DNA of 64,000 nt from CAZIVP01 sp964542915 (GTDB lineage: Bacteria; Calditrichota; Calditrichia; Calditrichales; Calditrichaceae). Below, piece by piece: positions 7,793 through 17,001 of the stretch. The first letter of the stretch is position 1, and each line of letters begins with the position of its first letter. Location of the stretch: contig CAZIVP010000007.1 of NCBI GenBank assembly GCA_964542915.1, positions 110,648 through 174,647 of the forward strand, written 5' to 3'. The position numbers and the translations under genes are program-made. The notes beneath the pieces were generated by a model. The model did not search any database, was not told the DNA's origin, and saw only the letters and a program-made list of their open reading frames with translations.

Positions 7793-9055
7793 TTATGCGC
7801 CGACGCTCTTTCGTTCCGGAAGCGATTTCAGGGGTTCAGCGGAAATCCTTTCGATGGTGGAGGGGAACGGTTGCAGGGCGCGTTCGAAAATACCCAACAT
7901 GTAAGCAATCGCCACACCATAATTGGTGATGGGCGTACCCGCCTGTAAACATTGTTCAATTCTTGAATAGAGCAACCGTGGATTAAAGGTACACGAACCA
8001 CAATGGATTATCAGATCGTAGGGGGACACATCTTTGGGGAAGTCATGTCCCTGGACGGTCGTAAATTCCAACGCACCGCCAACATATTCTTGCAGCCAGC
8101 GTGGAATCTTGATTCGGCCGATATCCTCTCCGATGGGGTGATGCGAACAGGCTTCAGCAATTAAAATACGGCTGCCCGGTTTGAGGTATTTGATGGCGCG
8201 TGCGCCTGCGGCAAATGTTTCCAAATCGCCTTTATACCGGGCAAACAGGATGGAAAACGAGGTAAGGGGGATCTCCGGCGGCGTCATTTGCGCTACTTCG
8301 TCAAACGCTTGGGAATCCGTTACCACCAGCGCCGGCGGTTCTTTCAGATTATCGAGCGCCGCATTCAGGTCTTTATCTTTGACAACCATACAGTAAGCAT
8401 CGTGATCCAGTAGATCCCGAATGGTTTGCACCTGCGGTAAAATCAGGCGGCCCTTTGGCGCTTCCAGGTCGATGGGCACCACCAGCACCACTAATTCACC
8501 GGGCGAAATCAAATCGCCTAAAATAGATGCAGGCGTCAGAAAGGTATCGGGCAGCGATTTAATAAGGGCTTCGCGTAATTCAGCAATTCCCGTATTCTCA
8601 GTCGCCGCGGTTTGAACCGTTTTCAAGCCCTTTGCCTGCAAACGCTCGAGGTGCTTTTTCGACGGTTTGCTTTGATCCGTTTTATTGAACACCACGATAA
8701 CAGGAATATTTTCCCGGGCAAAGAGGGCCAGCCATTCCTCTTCGTAAGCATCCCATTGATCGGCGACGGTTACCAGCAGCGCCACATCGCTTCGATCGAT
8801 AATTTTCTGTGAACGCTCCACCCGCATTTTACCGAGCGCGCCCACATCGTCCATACCGGCTGTATCGATAAATTGAACCGGCCCAATGGGCAGGAGCTCC
8901 ATGGCTTTTTCAACGGGATCGGTGGTCGTACCGGCATGATCGGATACGATGGATACCCTTTGGCGTGTGACGGCATTGAGAAGGGCGGATTTGCCCGCAT
9001 TGCGCCGTCCGAAAATACCTATATGTAAACGCAGTCCGCGCGGTGTCTTTTGCAT
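7793..9055 (-). CDS. hydF: [FeFe] hydrogenase maturation GTPase HydF
   Basis: Scaffold on which the 2Fe subcluster of the H-cluster is assembled before transfer to the apo-hydrogenase. 420 residues: an N-terminal Era-like GTPase domain with P-loop GRRNAGKS, switch DTAGMDD and NKTD, a middle dimerisation domain, and a C-terminal iron-sulfur domain with ACSHH and IHCGSC, fitting the CxH...HCxxC ligand pattern. The start ATG follows GAGGATAATGAG. Last gene of the hydrogenase operon, 25 bases after hydG, so all three maturases are grouped at its end. Confidence 0.96.
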   Translation of the reverse strand: MQKTPRGLRLHIGIFGRRNAGKSALLNAVTRQRVSIVSDHAGTTTDPVEKAMELLPIGPVQFIDTAGMDDVGALGKMRVERSQKIIDRSDVALLVTVADQWDAYEEEWLALFARENIPVIVVFNKTDQSKPSKKHLERLQAKGLKTVQTAATENTGIAELREALIKSLPDTFLTPASILGDLISPGELVVLVVPIDLEAPKGRLILPQVQTIRDLLDHDAYCMVVKDKDLNAALDNLKEPPALVVTDSQAFDEVAQMTPPEIPLTSFSILFARYKGDLETFAAGARAIKYLKPGSRILIAEACSHHPIGEDIGRIKIPRWLQEYVGGALEFTTVQGHDFPKDVSPYDLIIHCGSCTFNPRLLYSRIEQCLQAGTPITNYGVAIAYMLGIFERALQPFPSTIERISAEPLKSLPERKSVGA

Positions 9056-9080
9056 CTCATTATCCTCTTTCGATTATATA

Positions 9081-10502
9081 TTAAAAATAGAAATCCCGTT
9101 CATCGCTGCTATCGATTTTTTTCATTCGTTGCCTGATGCGCTCTTTCATTCGTTCGTCGTCCAGTTTGTCGAGCTCGCGTTCGATCTGCCGTGCACCGGC
9201 GCACCGGGTTTGATCGGAAGCGTAATCGTGCAAATATTCCTTTAATGTAAGAATGCCGTTAGGCGTACAGAATCGTTCGATAAAGCCCGGAATGGAGAAT
9301 TCCATAAAGTGTTTGCCGGTTCTTCCCACCCGATAACAGGCGGTGCAAAAGCTGGGCAGATAGCCGTCGTCCAGCAACTGGCGCATAACTTCATCCAGCG
9401 GCCGCAAGTCCCCCAGTTCAAACTGCTCGTTTTCGGCCGCCTGAGTTTGCGCATCGCCGGCCTCCGTGTAGCCGCCCATTTCGATTCGGCTGCCGGCGTC
9501 GATCTGGGAGACGCCGAAGGCCATGATTTCGCGACGTAATTGCGGTTGTTCCCGCGCGGTTAAAATCAGGCCCGTATAAGGTACGGACAGTCTCAATATG
9601 GCCACGAGGCGTTTAAAGTCGTAATCATTGACAAGATAATCTTCTTTCATCTCGATGCCGTGGGCCGGCCGCAACCTCGGAAAACTGATGGTATGGGGGC
9701 CCACACCGTACCGTTCCTGCAGGAAACGGGCGTGCGCCACAAGACCGAGAACGTCGAAGCGCCAGTCGTACAGGCCGAACAACGCACCGATGCCCACGTC
9801 GTCGCAGCCCGCTTCGAAGGCCCGGTTCAAGCCGTCCAACCGCCACAAATAATCGCCTTTAGCCGTGTTTTCCGGGTGCATGCGGCGGTAGCTTTCGTGA
9901 TGATAGGTTTCCATAAAGATCTGATAAGTGCCGATCCCGGCTTCATGTACGCGACGGTAGCCGTCAAAATCCAGCGGAGCGGCGTTGATGTTCACCCGTC
10001 GTATTTCACCGTGGTCTTTTTGTACAGCATAGACCGTTCGCACCGAGTCGGCAATAAACGAGGCGTCGTATTTGGGATGTTCACCGAATACGAGAATAAG
10101 CCGTTTATGGCCCTTGTCCTCCAGCGCCTCCACCTGTCCGACAATCTCCTCTTTTTCAAGGGTACGCCGTACCGCTCCGGAATTGCTTCTTCTGAATGAA
10201 CAATAGGCGCAGTCATTAATGCAGTAGTTGCCGATATACAAAGGCGCAAACAGAACAATACGGTTACCGTACACCCGCCTTTTAAGCGTGCGTGCGGCTT
10301 CGAAGATTTCTTCAACCAATTCTGGAGACTCTGCGGACAGCAGAACGGCCGCCTCTTCCATGGTCAGCGGTTTTTTGTCCATGCTTTTAGCAATCACCGT
10401 CCGAATCCGTGCAGCATCTTCCTTCGTATCATGAATCAGGGAATGAATATGAGCATCATCTATAAAATCAACGCCATTATTTGAAAGTTGTCGATGGCGC
10501 AT
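9081..10502 (-). CDS. hydG: [FeFe] hydrogenase H-cluster radical SAM maturase HydG
   Basis: Tyrosine lyase that makes the CO and cyanide ligands of the H-cluster. 473 residues. The radical SAM cysteines are in CINDCAYC (CxxxCxxC), the barrel is ThiH-like, and the second, C-terminal cluster cysteines are CTAC plus the Cys in RFCTPNG. I chose ATG at 10502, eight bases after GAAGGAAGG; a GTG three codons earlier abuts that site. It sits between hydE and hydF with short gaps (about 25-30 bases), all on the minus strand. All ligand motifs are intact. Confidence 0.96.
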   Translation of the reverse strand: MRHRQLSNNGVDFIDDAHIHSLIHDTKEDAARIRTVIAKSMDKKPLTMEEAAVLLSAESPELVEEIFEAARTLKRRVYGNRIVLFAPLYIGNYCINDCAYCSFRRSNSGAVRRTLEKEEIVGQVEALEDKGHKRLILVFGEHPKYDASFIADSVRTVYAVQKDHGEIRRVNINAAPLDFDGYRRVHEAGIGTYQIFMETYHHESYRRMHPENTAKGDYLWRLDGLNRAFEAGCDDVGIGALFGLYDWRFDVLGLVAHARFLQERYGVGPHTISFPRLRPAHGIEMKEDYLVNDYDFKRLVAILRLSVPYTGLILTAREQPQLRREIMAFGVSQIDAGSRIEMGGYTEAGDAQTQAAENEQFELGDLRPLDEVMRQLLDDGYLPSFCTACYRVGRTGKHFMEFSIPGFIERFCTPNGILTLKEYLHDYASDQTRCAGARQIERELDKLDDERMKERIRQRMKKIDSSDERDFYF

Positions 10503-10534
10503 TGGTAACACCTTCCTTCGGTTTAATCGTTTGG

Positions 10535-11626
10535 TTATCCCAGGAGCGTTTTTCGCCGGGCTTGATAGTGTAGCGACGAGCCCGGCCCCCGGGCGCGAAA
10601 TCGTCCCCCTTGCGAAAGGCAGGCATCAATACTCCGCTGGATGTCTTCGGCGGTTTCCTGCAGGCACACCCGGCGCGGATAGATATCGTACGATGCCCGG
10701 TATGCAATCGGCGTAAAATTGGGCATAATGACATTGGCGCCGCGTACTAAGCCCAGCTCCCGGCCGTTTTCACGGTCCAGCGTTACCAGAGCACTGGTGG
10801 TTGGGATATTGGTTTCGGGACATAGAAGCCGCATCAGGGCATTTACTTTATATGTCATCAACGTGTCGTTGGGCACCTGATTTCGATGATCTTTGCCGCG
10901 CTCTAACTCTTGATGTAACGCCGTCTTTGGATGCGGTATAAACGGCCCGTTCCCGATCATATCCGGCTGCAGATCGTAAAGCGTCAACAAGTCATTGACG
11001 AGGATGTCATAATGCTGGCCGGGGATACCGATCATGATGCCGCTGCCGATCTCATAACCAAGTGTGCGCAGACAGCGCAACATCTGCAAGCGATTCAGCC
11101 AGTTGGTATAACGGCTGGGATGAATATGTTCGAAGAGGTCTTGATCGCTGCTTTCGATTTTCAATAAATAGCGGTCGGCGCCGGCGTCCCGCCAAAGGCT
11201 CAGTTCTTCAGGCGTTCGTTCGCCCAGACTCAGGGTGACAGCCATATCATGGCGCCTTTTTATCGTTGCGATGATATCGGTCAGCCATGAGGTGCTTATA
11301 CCCGGGTCTTCCCCGGATTGTAAGACCACTGTTCCATAGCCGGACCGGGCGATGCAATCAATGGTCTTCAGAATTTCTTCTCGCTGCATACGATAGCGCG
11401 GAAGTTCAAAGTTCTCCGCATTAATGCCGCAATAGCGACAGCGACAACGGCAATAATTGGATATTTCGATAATGCCGCGTAAATGGACGCCGTCCCCCAC
11501 CGTATCATGGCGTACCCGATCTGCCTCGCGCCACAATGTCTTCAGGCGTGAGGGCTCCGTTTCGAGAAGCCATTGACGAAGCTGCTTCCGTAACAATGTT
11601 CTGTTTCCGATATTAAGTAGATTCAT
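10535..11626 (-). CDS. hydE: [FeFe] hydrogenase H-cluster radical SAM maturase HydE
   Basis: Radical SAM enzyme of H-cluster assembly that acts on an organometallic intermediate from HydG. 363 residues, normal for HydE. The SAM-cluster cysteines are in NYCRCRCRYCG (CxxxCxxC), followed by a BioB-like barrel with LQSGEDPG and GIMIGIPGQ. The start ATG overlaps the stop of the upstream kinase by four bases (ATGA), implying translational coupling. Placing this maturase directly behind signalling genes ties sensing and enzyme maturation to one transcript. Confidence 0.95.
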   Translation of the reverse strand: MNLLNIGNRTLLRKQLRQWLLETEPSRLKTLWREADRVRHDTVGDGVHLRGIIEISNYCRCRCRYCGINAENFELPRYRMQREEILKTIDCIARSGYGTVVLQSGEDPGISTSWLTDIIATIKRRHDMAVTLSLGERTPEELSLWRDAGADRYLLKIESSDQDLFEHIHPSRYTNWLNRLQMLRCLRTLGYEIGSGIMIGIPGQHYDILVNDLLTLYDLQPDMIGNGPFIPHPKTALHQELERGKDHRNQVPNDTLMTYKVNALMRLLCPETNIPTTSALVTLDRENGRELGLVRGANVIMPNFTPIAYRASYDIYPRRVCLQETAEDIQRSIDACLSQGGRFRARGPGSSLHYQARRKTLLG

Positions 11627-12789
11627 GATGTCGGTTCGTCTGCCTCCGGCGCCAAATCGTTCAGGTGTACGGTAAACGTACTGCCTTTCTCTTTTTCGCT
11701 TTCGACCTCCACGCTGCCTTCATAGAGGTTAGTGAGTCGTTTTAAGATTGAAAGCCCCAATCCGCTGCCCATGATATTGCGGGTCTGTTCATTTTTAATT
11801 CGTGAAAACTCCCGGAACAATTTTTCCTGTTCCTGTTCGCTCATTCCGATACCGGTATCGGCGACTTTAATGATGGCTGAGCGATCGTCTTTCGTTATGT
11901 ACACATCCACCCGTCCGTTATCTTTATTATATTTGATGGCGTTGGAGATCAAATTGTTGAATATAATTTCCAGTTCGCCGGCGTCTCCCCAAATTTCAAT
12001 CGGCTCTTCGGCATGCAAATCGATATCGATGTTGCGTTCTTTAGCGCTGACGCTCAATGTTTCAATGGACTGTTTGGCCGGTTTCAGAATGTTCACCTTT
12101 TCCAGTTTCCGTTTTTTCTCTCCGGACTCGATACGCGTTAGATCGAGCAAATCAAAAATAAGCTTCCGCATGCCGTCAAGCCGTAACAGGGAGCGCTCAA
12201 TGATTTTATCGTAATCGGCAATATCATCGCCCGCCGTGTGCCTTTTCATCAATTGCAGATAGCTGTCCACCGCCGCAAGCGGCGCTTTTAATTCATGAGC
12301 CAGTACCGAAATAAACTGGAAACGTACTTTGCGTTTTTCTTCAGACAATGTCCGCGCCTGACGCTGGGCGATGAGACTCCGCGCGGCTTTTTTGACCACG
12401 CTTTTAAGTTCGTCTGGTGTAAATGGTTTAGCCAGGAAATCGAAGGCGCCGTTTTTGGTCGCGCTCACCGCCACTTCGATCGAGGCGTAAGCGGTGACCA
12501 TAACCGTAAGCACGTCGATCTTATTTTCAAGGATTTTTTCAAGAACGTCCAACCCGCTTAAACCGGGCATTTTATAATCCAGGAGCACCAAATCGAAGTG
12601 TTCGCCCAGTAATTTTTCCATGGCTTCATTTCCATCGGCCGCGTCATCCACGTTAAAACCGACTTCGCGATCATCCAGATCCGGTACGTTAACCCGGAAT
12701 CGACTGAGCACTTTGGCTGCGCCCTTGCGCATGCCCGCTTCATCGTCGACGATTAGAACGTTTAAGTTTTCCATGGTTTGCACTTTCAT
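11623..12789 (-). CDS. Receiver-histidine kinase hybrid of the hydrogenase operon
   Basis: 388-residue soluble signalling protein. An N-terminal receiver domain (NVLIVDDEAG, phospho-Asp in LVLLDYKMP, Lys in FLAKPF) is followed by a HisKA domain with its histidine in VLAHELKAPL and an HATPase domain (NNLISNAIKYN, DTGIGMS, GSGLGLSI). There are no transmembrane segments and no PAS domain, so its input is probably phosphate from another kinase through its receiver. It lies seven bases after the single receiver gene and overlaps hydE by four bases. The likely role, by inference, is a middle step of a relay started by the H-cluster kinase encoded upstream. The ATG at 12789 has a poor ribosome site; ATG at 12774 is an alternative. 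Confidence 0.9.
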   Translation of the reverse strand: MKVQTMENLNVLIVDDEAGMRKGAAKVLSRFRVNVPDLDDREVGFNVDDAADGNEAMEKLLGEHFDLVLLDYKMPGLSGLDVLEKILENKIDVLTVMVTAYASIEVAVSATKNGAFDFLAKPFTPDELKSVVKKAARSLIAQRQARTLSEEKRKVRFQFISVLAHELKAPLAAVDSYLQLMKRHTAGDDIADYDKIIERSLLRLDGMRKLIFDLLDLTRIESGEKKRKLEKVNILKPAKQSIETLSVSAKERNIDIDLHAEEPIEIWGDAGELEIIFNNLISNAIKYNKDNGRVDVYITKDDRSAIIKVADTGIGMSEQEQEKLFREFSRIKNEQTRNIMGSGLGLSILKRLTNLYEGSVEVESEKEKGSTFTVHLNDLAPEADEPTS

Positions 12790-12795
12790 CCAATG

Positions 12796-13197
12796 TTATT
12801 GCGGTTGTAACAAACGGTTGATCTCTTTTTGCAGTTGTTCAAAACGAATCTCTTTATCCAGCACTGTATCGGCTTTAATCCACGAGCGCATTTCATCCGT
12901 TGCAGCGTCGAACTTCAATCCCGTTTCTCCGGTTACGCCGGTTATCAGAATGACCGGCACATCGGGATATTTTTTCTTGACTTTATAACTCAGAACAAAA
13001 CCGCTGTCTTTATGCTCCATCATTAAATCCAAAATAGCCAGATCCGGTTTAGACTCTTTTAGAATGCGCTCGGCTTCGGCCTGGCTTTGGGCTGCTAATG
13101 TTTTAAAATTCATGGCTTCCAGCTTAAGCCGCATCTGTTCCAGAAGATCGATATCGTCGTCGGCGATCAGGATTGTTTTTTGATTTCGTGCTGCCAT
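12796..13197 (-). CDS. Single-domain response regulator of the hydrogenase operon
   Basis: 133 residues, one receiver domain: acidic pair in LIADDDIDL, phospho-Asp in LAILDLMME, Thr in ILITGVTG. The C-terminal part (SWIKADTVLDKEI) is a little longer than in CheY and resembles receivers that partner iron-sulfur hydrogenase-like kinases. No output domain. It lies between the H-cluster kinase (gap about nine bases) and the receiver-kinase hybrid (gap six bases), so it is probably the direct phosphate acceptor of one of them. Start ATG with GAGGAAAC upstream. Confidence 0.9.
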   Translation of the reverse strand: MAARNQKTILIADDDIDLLEQMRLKLEAMNFKTLAAQSQAEAERILKESKPDLAILDLMMEHKDSGFVLSYKVKKKYPDVPVILITGVTGETGLKFDAATDEMRSWIKADTVLDKEIRFEQLQKEINRLLQPQ

Positions 13198-13206
13198 GAT
13201 GTTTCC

Positions 13207-15234
13207 TCATCTATTTGATTGTTCGTGTTGACCGTTGCCGTTGGCTGCGAAGTTTCTTTGCCGCGGCAGCGTTACGACAAACGTGGTTCCTGTCGGGCCT
13301 TTTTTTTGATCGCAGTTTGAGATGACCTCTATTTGGCCGCGATGCATTTTTATGATGCCGTAGGTTACCGCCAAACCAAGGCCCGTACCTTTACCAATTT
13401 GTTTGGTTGTGAATAGCGGTTCGAATATTTTTTGTTGAATGGACTCGGGGATGCCCGGTCCGGTATCCTGTACATGAATTTTGATGCGCCCGTTGTCCTG
13501 TTCGGTTTTTATTGCGATGCGACCGCCCTCGGGCATGGCTTCGACGGCGTTCATGATCAGATTGGTCAGCACCTGCATAATTTGGTCGGCGTCCACTTCA
13601 ACTTTGCGATCAATCAGACGGTGCTCTACATCGATTTGAACATGCTCCGGTTTAATAATCGCCTTCAGGCAGCGGTCGATCAGATTACAGATATCCGTGG
13701 CCTGGTGCACCACTTTATTTTTACGTGCAAAATTGAGCAAGCCCGAAACGATGGTTTTACAGCGTTCGGCCTGCTCCACGATCATATTTATTTCCTCGTA
13801 CATCTCGGAATCTTTCGGACACGCTTCCGCCATCAACTTTGCGTAAAGCAGAATCACGCCCAGGGGATTGTTGATTTCATGAGCGATACCGGCGGAAAGT
13901 TGTCCCATGCTGGCCCTCTTTTCCGCGGCGATCAAGGCCTGTTGAGTATGGGCCAGTTCTTCATTGGACTGATGAAGGTCCGAAAGCGATTGTTTCAGGC
14001 GCTCAATGGTAAAGGGCAGGCACATTTCATTTTCGGCCAGACCTTTGTGTATGGCAATAGCGTGTTCGCGGCATGTCTCGTAGCCGCAGGCGCCGCAATC
14101 CAGTTCATCTTCGGGATTGTGTTTGCCCATTGCGGCGAGCACTTTATCGATATCTTCTTTCGAAGGCAGCGGAATCCGGCAATCCTCCGTACGGAACGTA
14201 ACCGATAAATCCAGCGTCTGTAACCGATCGTGATAAAGACGGCGGTCTTCCTGCGATAATGCTTCGATGCGTTTGCGGGCATAATGGCTGACGGCGTTGC
14301 GCCGCGTAAAATAGGGTTTTTCTTTGGAAATGCCGGGTCCCATGATGCAGCCGTTGCAGCATAATACTTCAAGTAATTGGGCCGTCAATGCGCCGTTTTC
14401 AAATTCCTTAATAGCCTGCACAAAGTTGCTTTTACCGTCCACCGCCAGCACCTGTTCGCTTAAAAGGTCTTCCTGCAAATGGGAGGCTTGCAACATTCCC
14501 CGGCTAATGGGAAAAAGAGCACCGAGACCGGGCGGCGGCGGATCAAACTCCGATGCTTCCACCGATTGTGCTGTAATCGAATGGCGTTCAAACAGGCTGT
14601 TTAATTCGCTGAACGTCAATACTTCGTCTATTTCATCCGAAAATAAATCACGATTGGCTTCGGATTTTTTAGCGAAACAGGGACCGATGAAAACGATTTT
14701 AAGATTATCGCCGTAAAGATGGTGCATAACGCGCGCCATGGCAACCATAGGCGAAATGACGGGCGCCAGATAGGGCACTAAACCGGGATGATACTTTTCG
14801 ACATAAGCCACGATAGCCGGACATGAGGTGGCGATATAGCGTTGTTCATTACCATTTGCAATCAGTTTACGGTAAGCGTTGGCCACAAGATCGGCGCCAA
14901 ATGAAACCTCGCTTACATAATCGAAGCCCAGCCGCCTAACCATTCCAACAAAGGCGTTATAATCCAAATCCTGGTATTCGACCGGAAAACTCGGTGCCAC
15001 GATAGCCGCCACGGGCACGGATCCATTCAGAAGCCTTTGCACATCCTCCGTGGAAGCCGCCACCTTCTTGGCGTTTTGCCTGCAGACGCGTACACAATTG
15101 CCGCAGCCGATGCAGCGTTCGGCGATCACCTCGGCCTGTCCGCCTGATATGCGGATGGCTTTGGCGGGGCAATCGCGTACACAGGTGTAGCACACCCGGC
15201 AGCGTTCTTTTATGGTACTGATCAATCCGATCAT
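13207..15234 (-). CDS. Histidine kinase fused to an [FeFe] hydrogenase-like H-cluster domain (putative hydrogen sensor)
   Basis: 675-residue soluble fusion. Residues about 12-52 bind two 4Fe-4S clusters (CRVCYTCVRDCP and CIGCGNCVRVC). Residues about 75-330 resemble the hydrogenase large-subunit domain, with candidate H-cluster cysteines in TSCP, GPCFAKKSE and CCNGC. A further 4Fe-4S module (DCGACGYETC) follows near 380, then HisKA (histidine in GIAHEINNPL) and HATPase (NLIMNAVEAM, DTGPGIP, GTGLGLAV). This matches the sensory group C [FeFe] hydrogenases linked to histidine kinases. All four cluster cysteines are kept, but the L1 motif is one residue shorter than the catalytic TSCCPGW, suggesting sensing rather than turnover. 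Encoded between the catalytic subunit and two receivers. Confidence 0.88.
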   Translation of the reverse strand: MIGLISTIKERCRVCYTCVRDCPAKAIRISGGQAEVIAERCIGCGNCVRVCRQNAKKVAASTEDVQRLLNGSVPVAAIVAPSFPVEYQDLDYNAFVGMVRRLGFDYVSEVSFGADLVANAYRKLIANGNEQRYIATSCPAIVAYVEKYHPGLVPYLAPVISPMVAMARVMHHLYGDNLKIVFIGPCFAKKSEANRDLFSDEIDEVLTFSELNSLFERHSITAQSVEASEFDPPPPGLGALFPISRGMLQASHLQEDLLSEQVLAVDGKSNFVQAIKEFENGALTAQLLEVLCCNGCIMGPGISKEKPYFTRRNAVSHYARKRIEALSQEDRRLYHDRLQTLDLSVTFRTEDCRIPLPSKEDIDKVLAAMGKHNPEDELDCGACGYETCREHAIAIHKGLAENEMCLPFTIERLKQSLSDLHQSNEELAHTQQALIAAEKRASMGQLSAGIAHEINNPLGVILLYAKLMAEACPKDSEMYEEINMIVEQAERCKTIVSGLLNFARKNKVVHQATDICNLIDRCLKAIIKPEHVQIDVEHRLIDRKVEVDADQIMQVLTNLIMNAVEAMPEGGRIAIKTEQDNGRIKIHVQDTGPGIPESIQQKIFEPLFTTKQIGKGTGLGLAVTYGIIKMHRGQIEVISNCDQKKGPTGTTFVVTLPRQRNFAANGNGQHEQSNR

Positions 15235-15264
15235 GTTGTTTTCACCCTTGTTTCCCGTTGCAAT

Positions 15265-16986
15265 CTATGTCAGCACCTCTTTTTTATGGTAATGGGTGTG
15301 TAACAGCCGATGGCTGAGGTCGCCTAGCGGCCGGCCCAGAAACGTATCGTACAGTTCCATCACCGCCTTATTGCGGTGCGATGCCCGAACGGTTTCTCTG
15401 GAATCGATCTGGTACAGGGCCTGTAGCCGGGCGCGTATATCTTCCGGCTTTGTGTCGAAGGGTTGTCCCCCGCCGCCGATGCACCCGCCGGGACAGGTCA
15501 TCACTTCGATAAAATGAAGATCGTCTCTTCCGTTTTCTATCTGATCGAGCAGGGTACGGGCGTTTTTGATTCCGTTGGCCACCGCCACCCCGATATCCAT
15601 ATCTGCAACGGAGAGGCGCGCTTCACGAATGCCTTCCAATCCGCGGATCGTTTTTATTTCGAGGGTTTCCGGTTCGTTTCCGGTTAGCAAGTAATGAGCA
15701 GTGCGCAGAGCCGCTTCCATTACGCCGCCGGTGCCGCCGAACATTTTGCCGGCCGTACTGCGTTTTCCGAAAGGTACGTCCGGTTGTACCGGCCGCAGCG
15801 ATTCGAATTCAATACCGTACATTCGAATCAAACGGGCGAATTCGCGGGTGGTCAAAACGGCGTCCACATCGGGGATACCGACGCTCGTCAATTCAGGGCG
15901 CTGCGCTTCGAATTTTTTAGCCGTACATGGCATCAAGGCCACGCTAAAGACGCTGGAGGGATCGATGCCCTCTTTCTGGGCATAATAGTGTTTCAAAACG
16001 GAACCCAGCATTTGCTGCGGACTTTTGCATGTGGAAAGATGAGGCAACAGGTTCGGGTAAAACTGTTCGACGAATTTGATCCAACCCGGCGAACAACTGG
16101 TAAGCATGGGCAATGCGCCGCCGTTTTGAATACGGTCCACCAACTCGGAGGCTTCTTCCATTATGGTGAGGTCGGCCGAAAAAGCCGTATCGAACACACG
16201 ATCAAAACCCAGGCGACGCAGTGCATGAACCATCTTTTTATCCACATCGCTGCCGGCTTTGATACCGAACTCTTCCGCCAGTGTAACGGATATGGCCGGT
16301 GCGTGCTGCACCACAACAAATGTGTCTTCGTCCTGCAGAGCATCGGTGACCATCTTCAAATGGCTCTGCTCACGTAATGCACCCGTTGGACAGACCATGA
16401 TACACTGACCGCAGTTGATGCAGCCGGATACGTTCAGACTTTCTTCAAAGGCGGGGGCAATAACGGTTTTACTGCCGCGTTTAACAAAATCGATGGCCGC
16501 AACGCCCATAATTTCTTCACAGGTGCGGACGCATTTACCGCAGAGAATGCACTTATCCTGATCGCGCACAATCGCAGGCGACGACACATCCATTTTGTGT
16601 TCACAACGTCCGGCCGTATAACGGCGCTCGCGGACGCCGTAACGCTCGGCCAGGCTCTGCAGAGTACAATTGCCGTTGCGAACGCAGTAGAGACAATCAT
16701 CGGGATGGTTGGCAAGAAGCAGTTCAACAATGGTTTTACGCGCTTTAACGGCGCGGGGCGAATTGGTCCGGATTTTCATGCCCTCCTGCACGGGATACGA
16801 ACAACTGGGAATCAAATTGCGTTGTCCTTCCACATCAACCGAACAGATACGGCAGGCGCCGCTCGGCACGAGTTCTTTCATGTGGCAAAGGGTGGGAACG
16901 TGGACGCCGCCGCGCTCCATGGCGTTTAATATGGTTTCGCCTTCTCTGGCTTCGATGGTTCTTCCGTTGACTTCAATTGAGATCAT
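15265..16986 (-). CDS. hydA: NAD-linked [FeFe] hydrogenase, catalytic subunit (HydA/HndD type)
   Basis: Catalytic subunit of a multimeric hydrogenase that makes or consumes H2. 573 residues. The N-terminal 2Fe-2S domain has CHMKELVPSGACRIC; next come the His/Cys-ligated cluster (CLYCVRNGNC), two 4Fe-4S clusters (CILCGKCVRTC and CINCGQCIMVC), then the H-domain with L1 TSCSPGW, L2 MPCTAKKFE and L3 MTCPGGCIGGGG. L1 has Ser where monomeric enzymes have a second Cys; as far as I recall multimeric, bifurcating homologues share this. Located directly downstream of the flavin subunit, with maturases in the same operon. The trimer would couple NADH, and probably ferredoxin, to H2. Confidence 0.95.
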   Translation of the reverse strand: MISIEVNGRTIEAREGETILNAMERGGVHVPTLCHMKELVPSGACRICSVDVEGQRNLIPSCSYPVQEGMKIRTNSPRAVKARKTIVELLLANHPDDCLYCVRNGNCTLQSLAERYGVRERRYTAGRCEHKMDVSSPAIVRDQDKCILCGKCVRTCEEIMGVAAIDFVKRGSKTVIAPAFEESLNVSGCINCGQCIMVCPTGALREQSHLKMVTDALQDEDTFVVVQHAPAISVTLAEEFGIKAGSDVDKKMVHALRRLGFDRVFDTAFSADLTIMEEASELVDRIQNGGALPMLTSCSPGWIKFVEQFYPNLLPHLSTCKSPQQMLGSVLKHYYAQKEGIDPSSVFSVALMPCTAKKFEAQRPELTSVGIPDVDAVLTTREFARLIRMYGIEFESLRPVQPDVPFGKRSTAGKMFGGTGGVMEAALRTAHYLLTGNEPETLEIKTIRGLEGIREARLSVADMDIGVAVANGIKNARTLLDQIENGRDDLHFIEVMTCPGGCIGGGGQPFDTKPEDIRARLQALYQIDSRETVRASHRNKAVMELYDTFLGRPLGDLSHRLLHTHYHKKEVLT

Positions 16987-17001
16987 AGATTTACGACTCC
17001 C

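Noticed and set aside
13207..15234. Second catalytic hydrogenase
   Set aside because: H-cluster cysteines are present, but the L1 motif is shortened and the domain is fused to a kinase, so sensing is more likely than catalysis.
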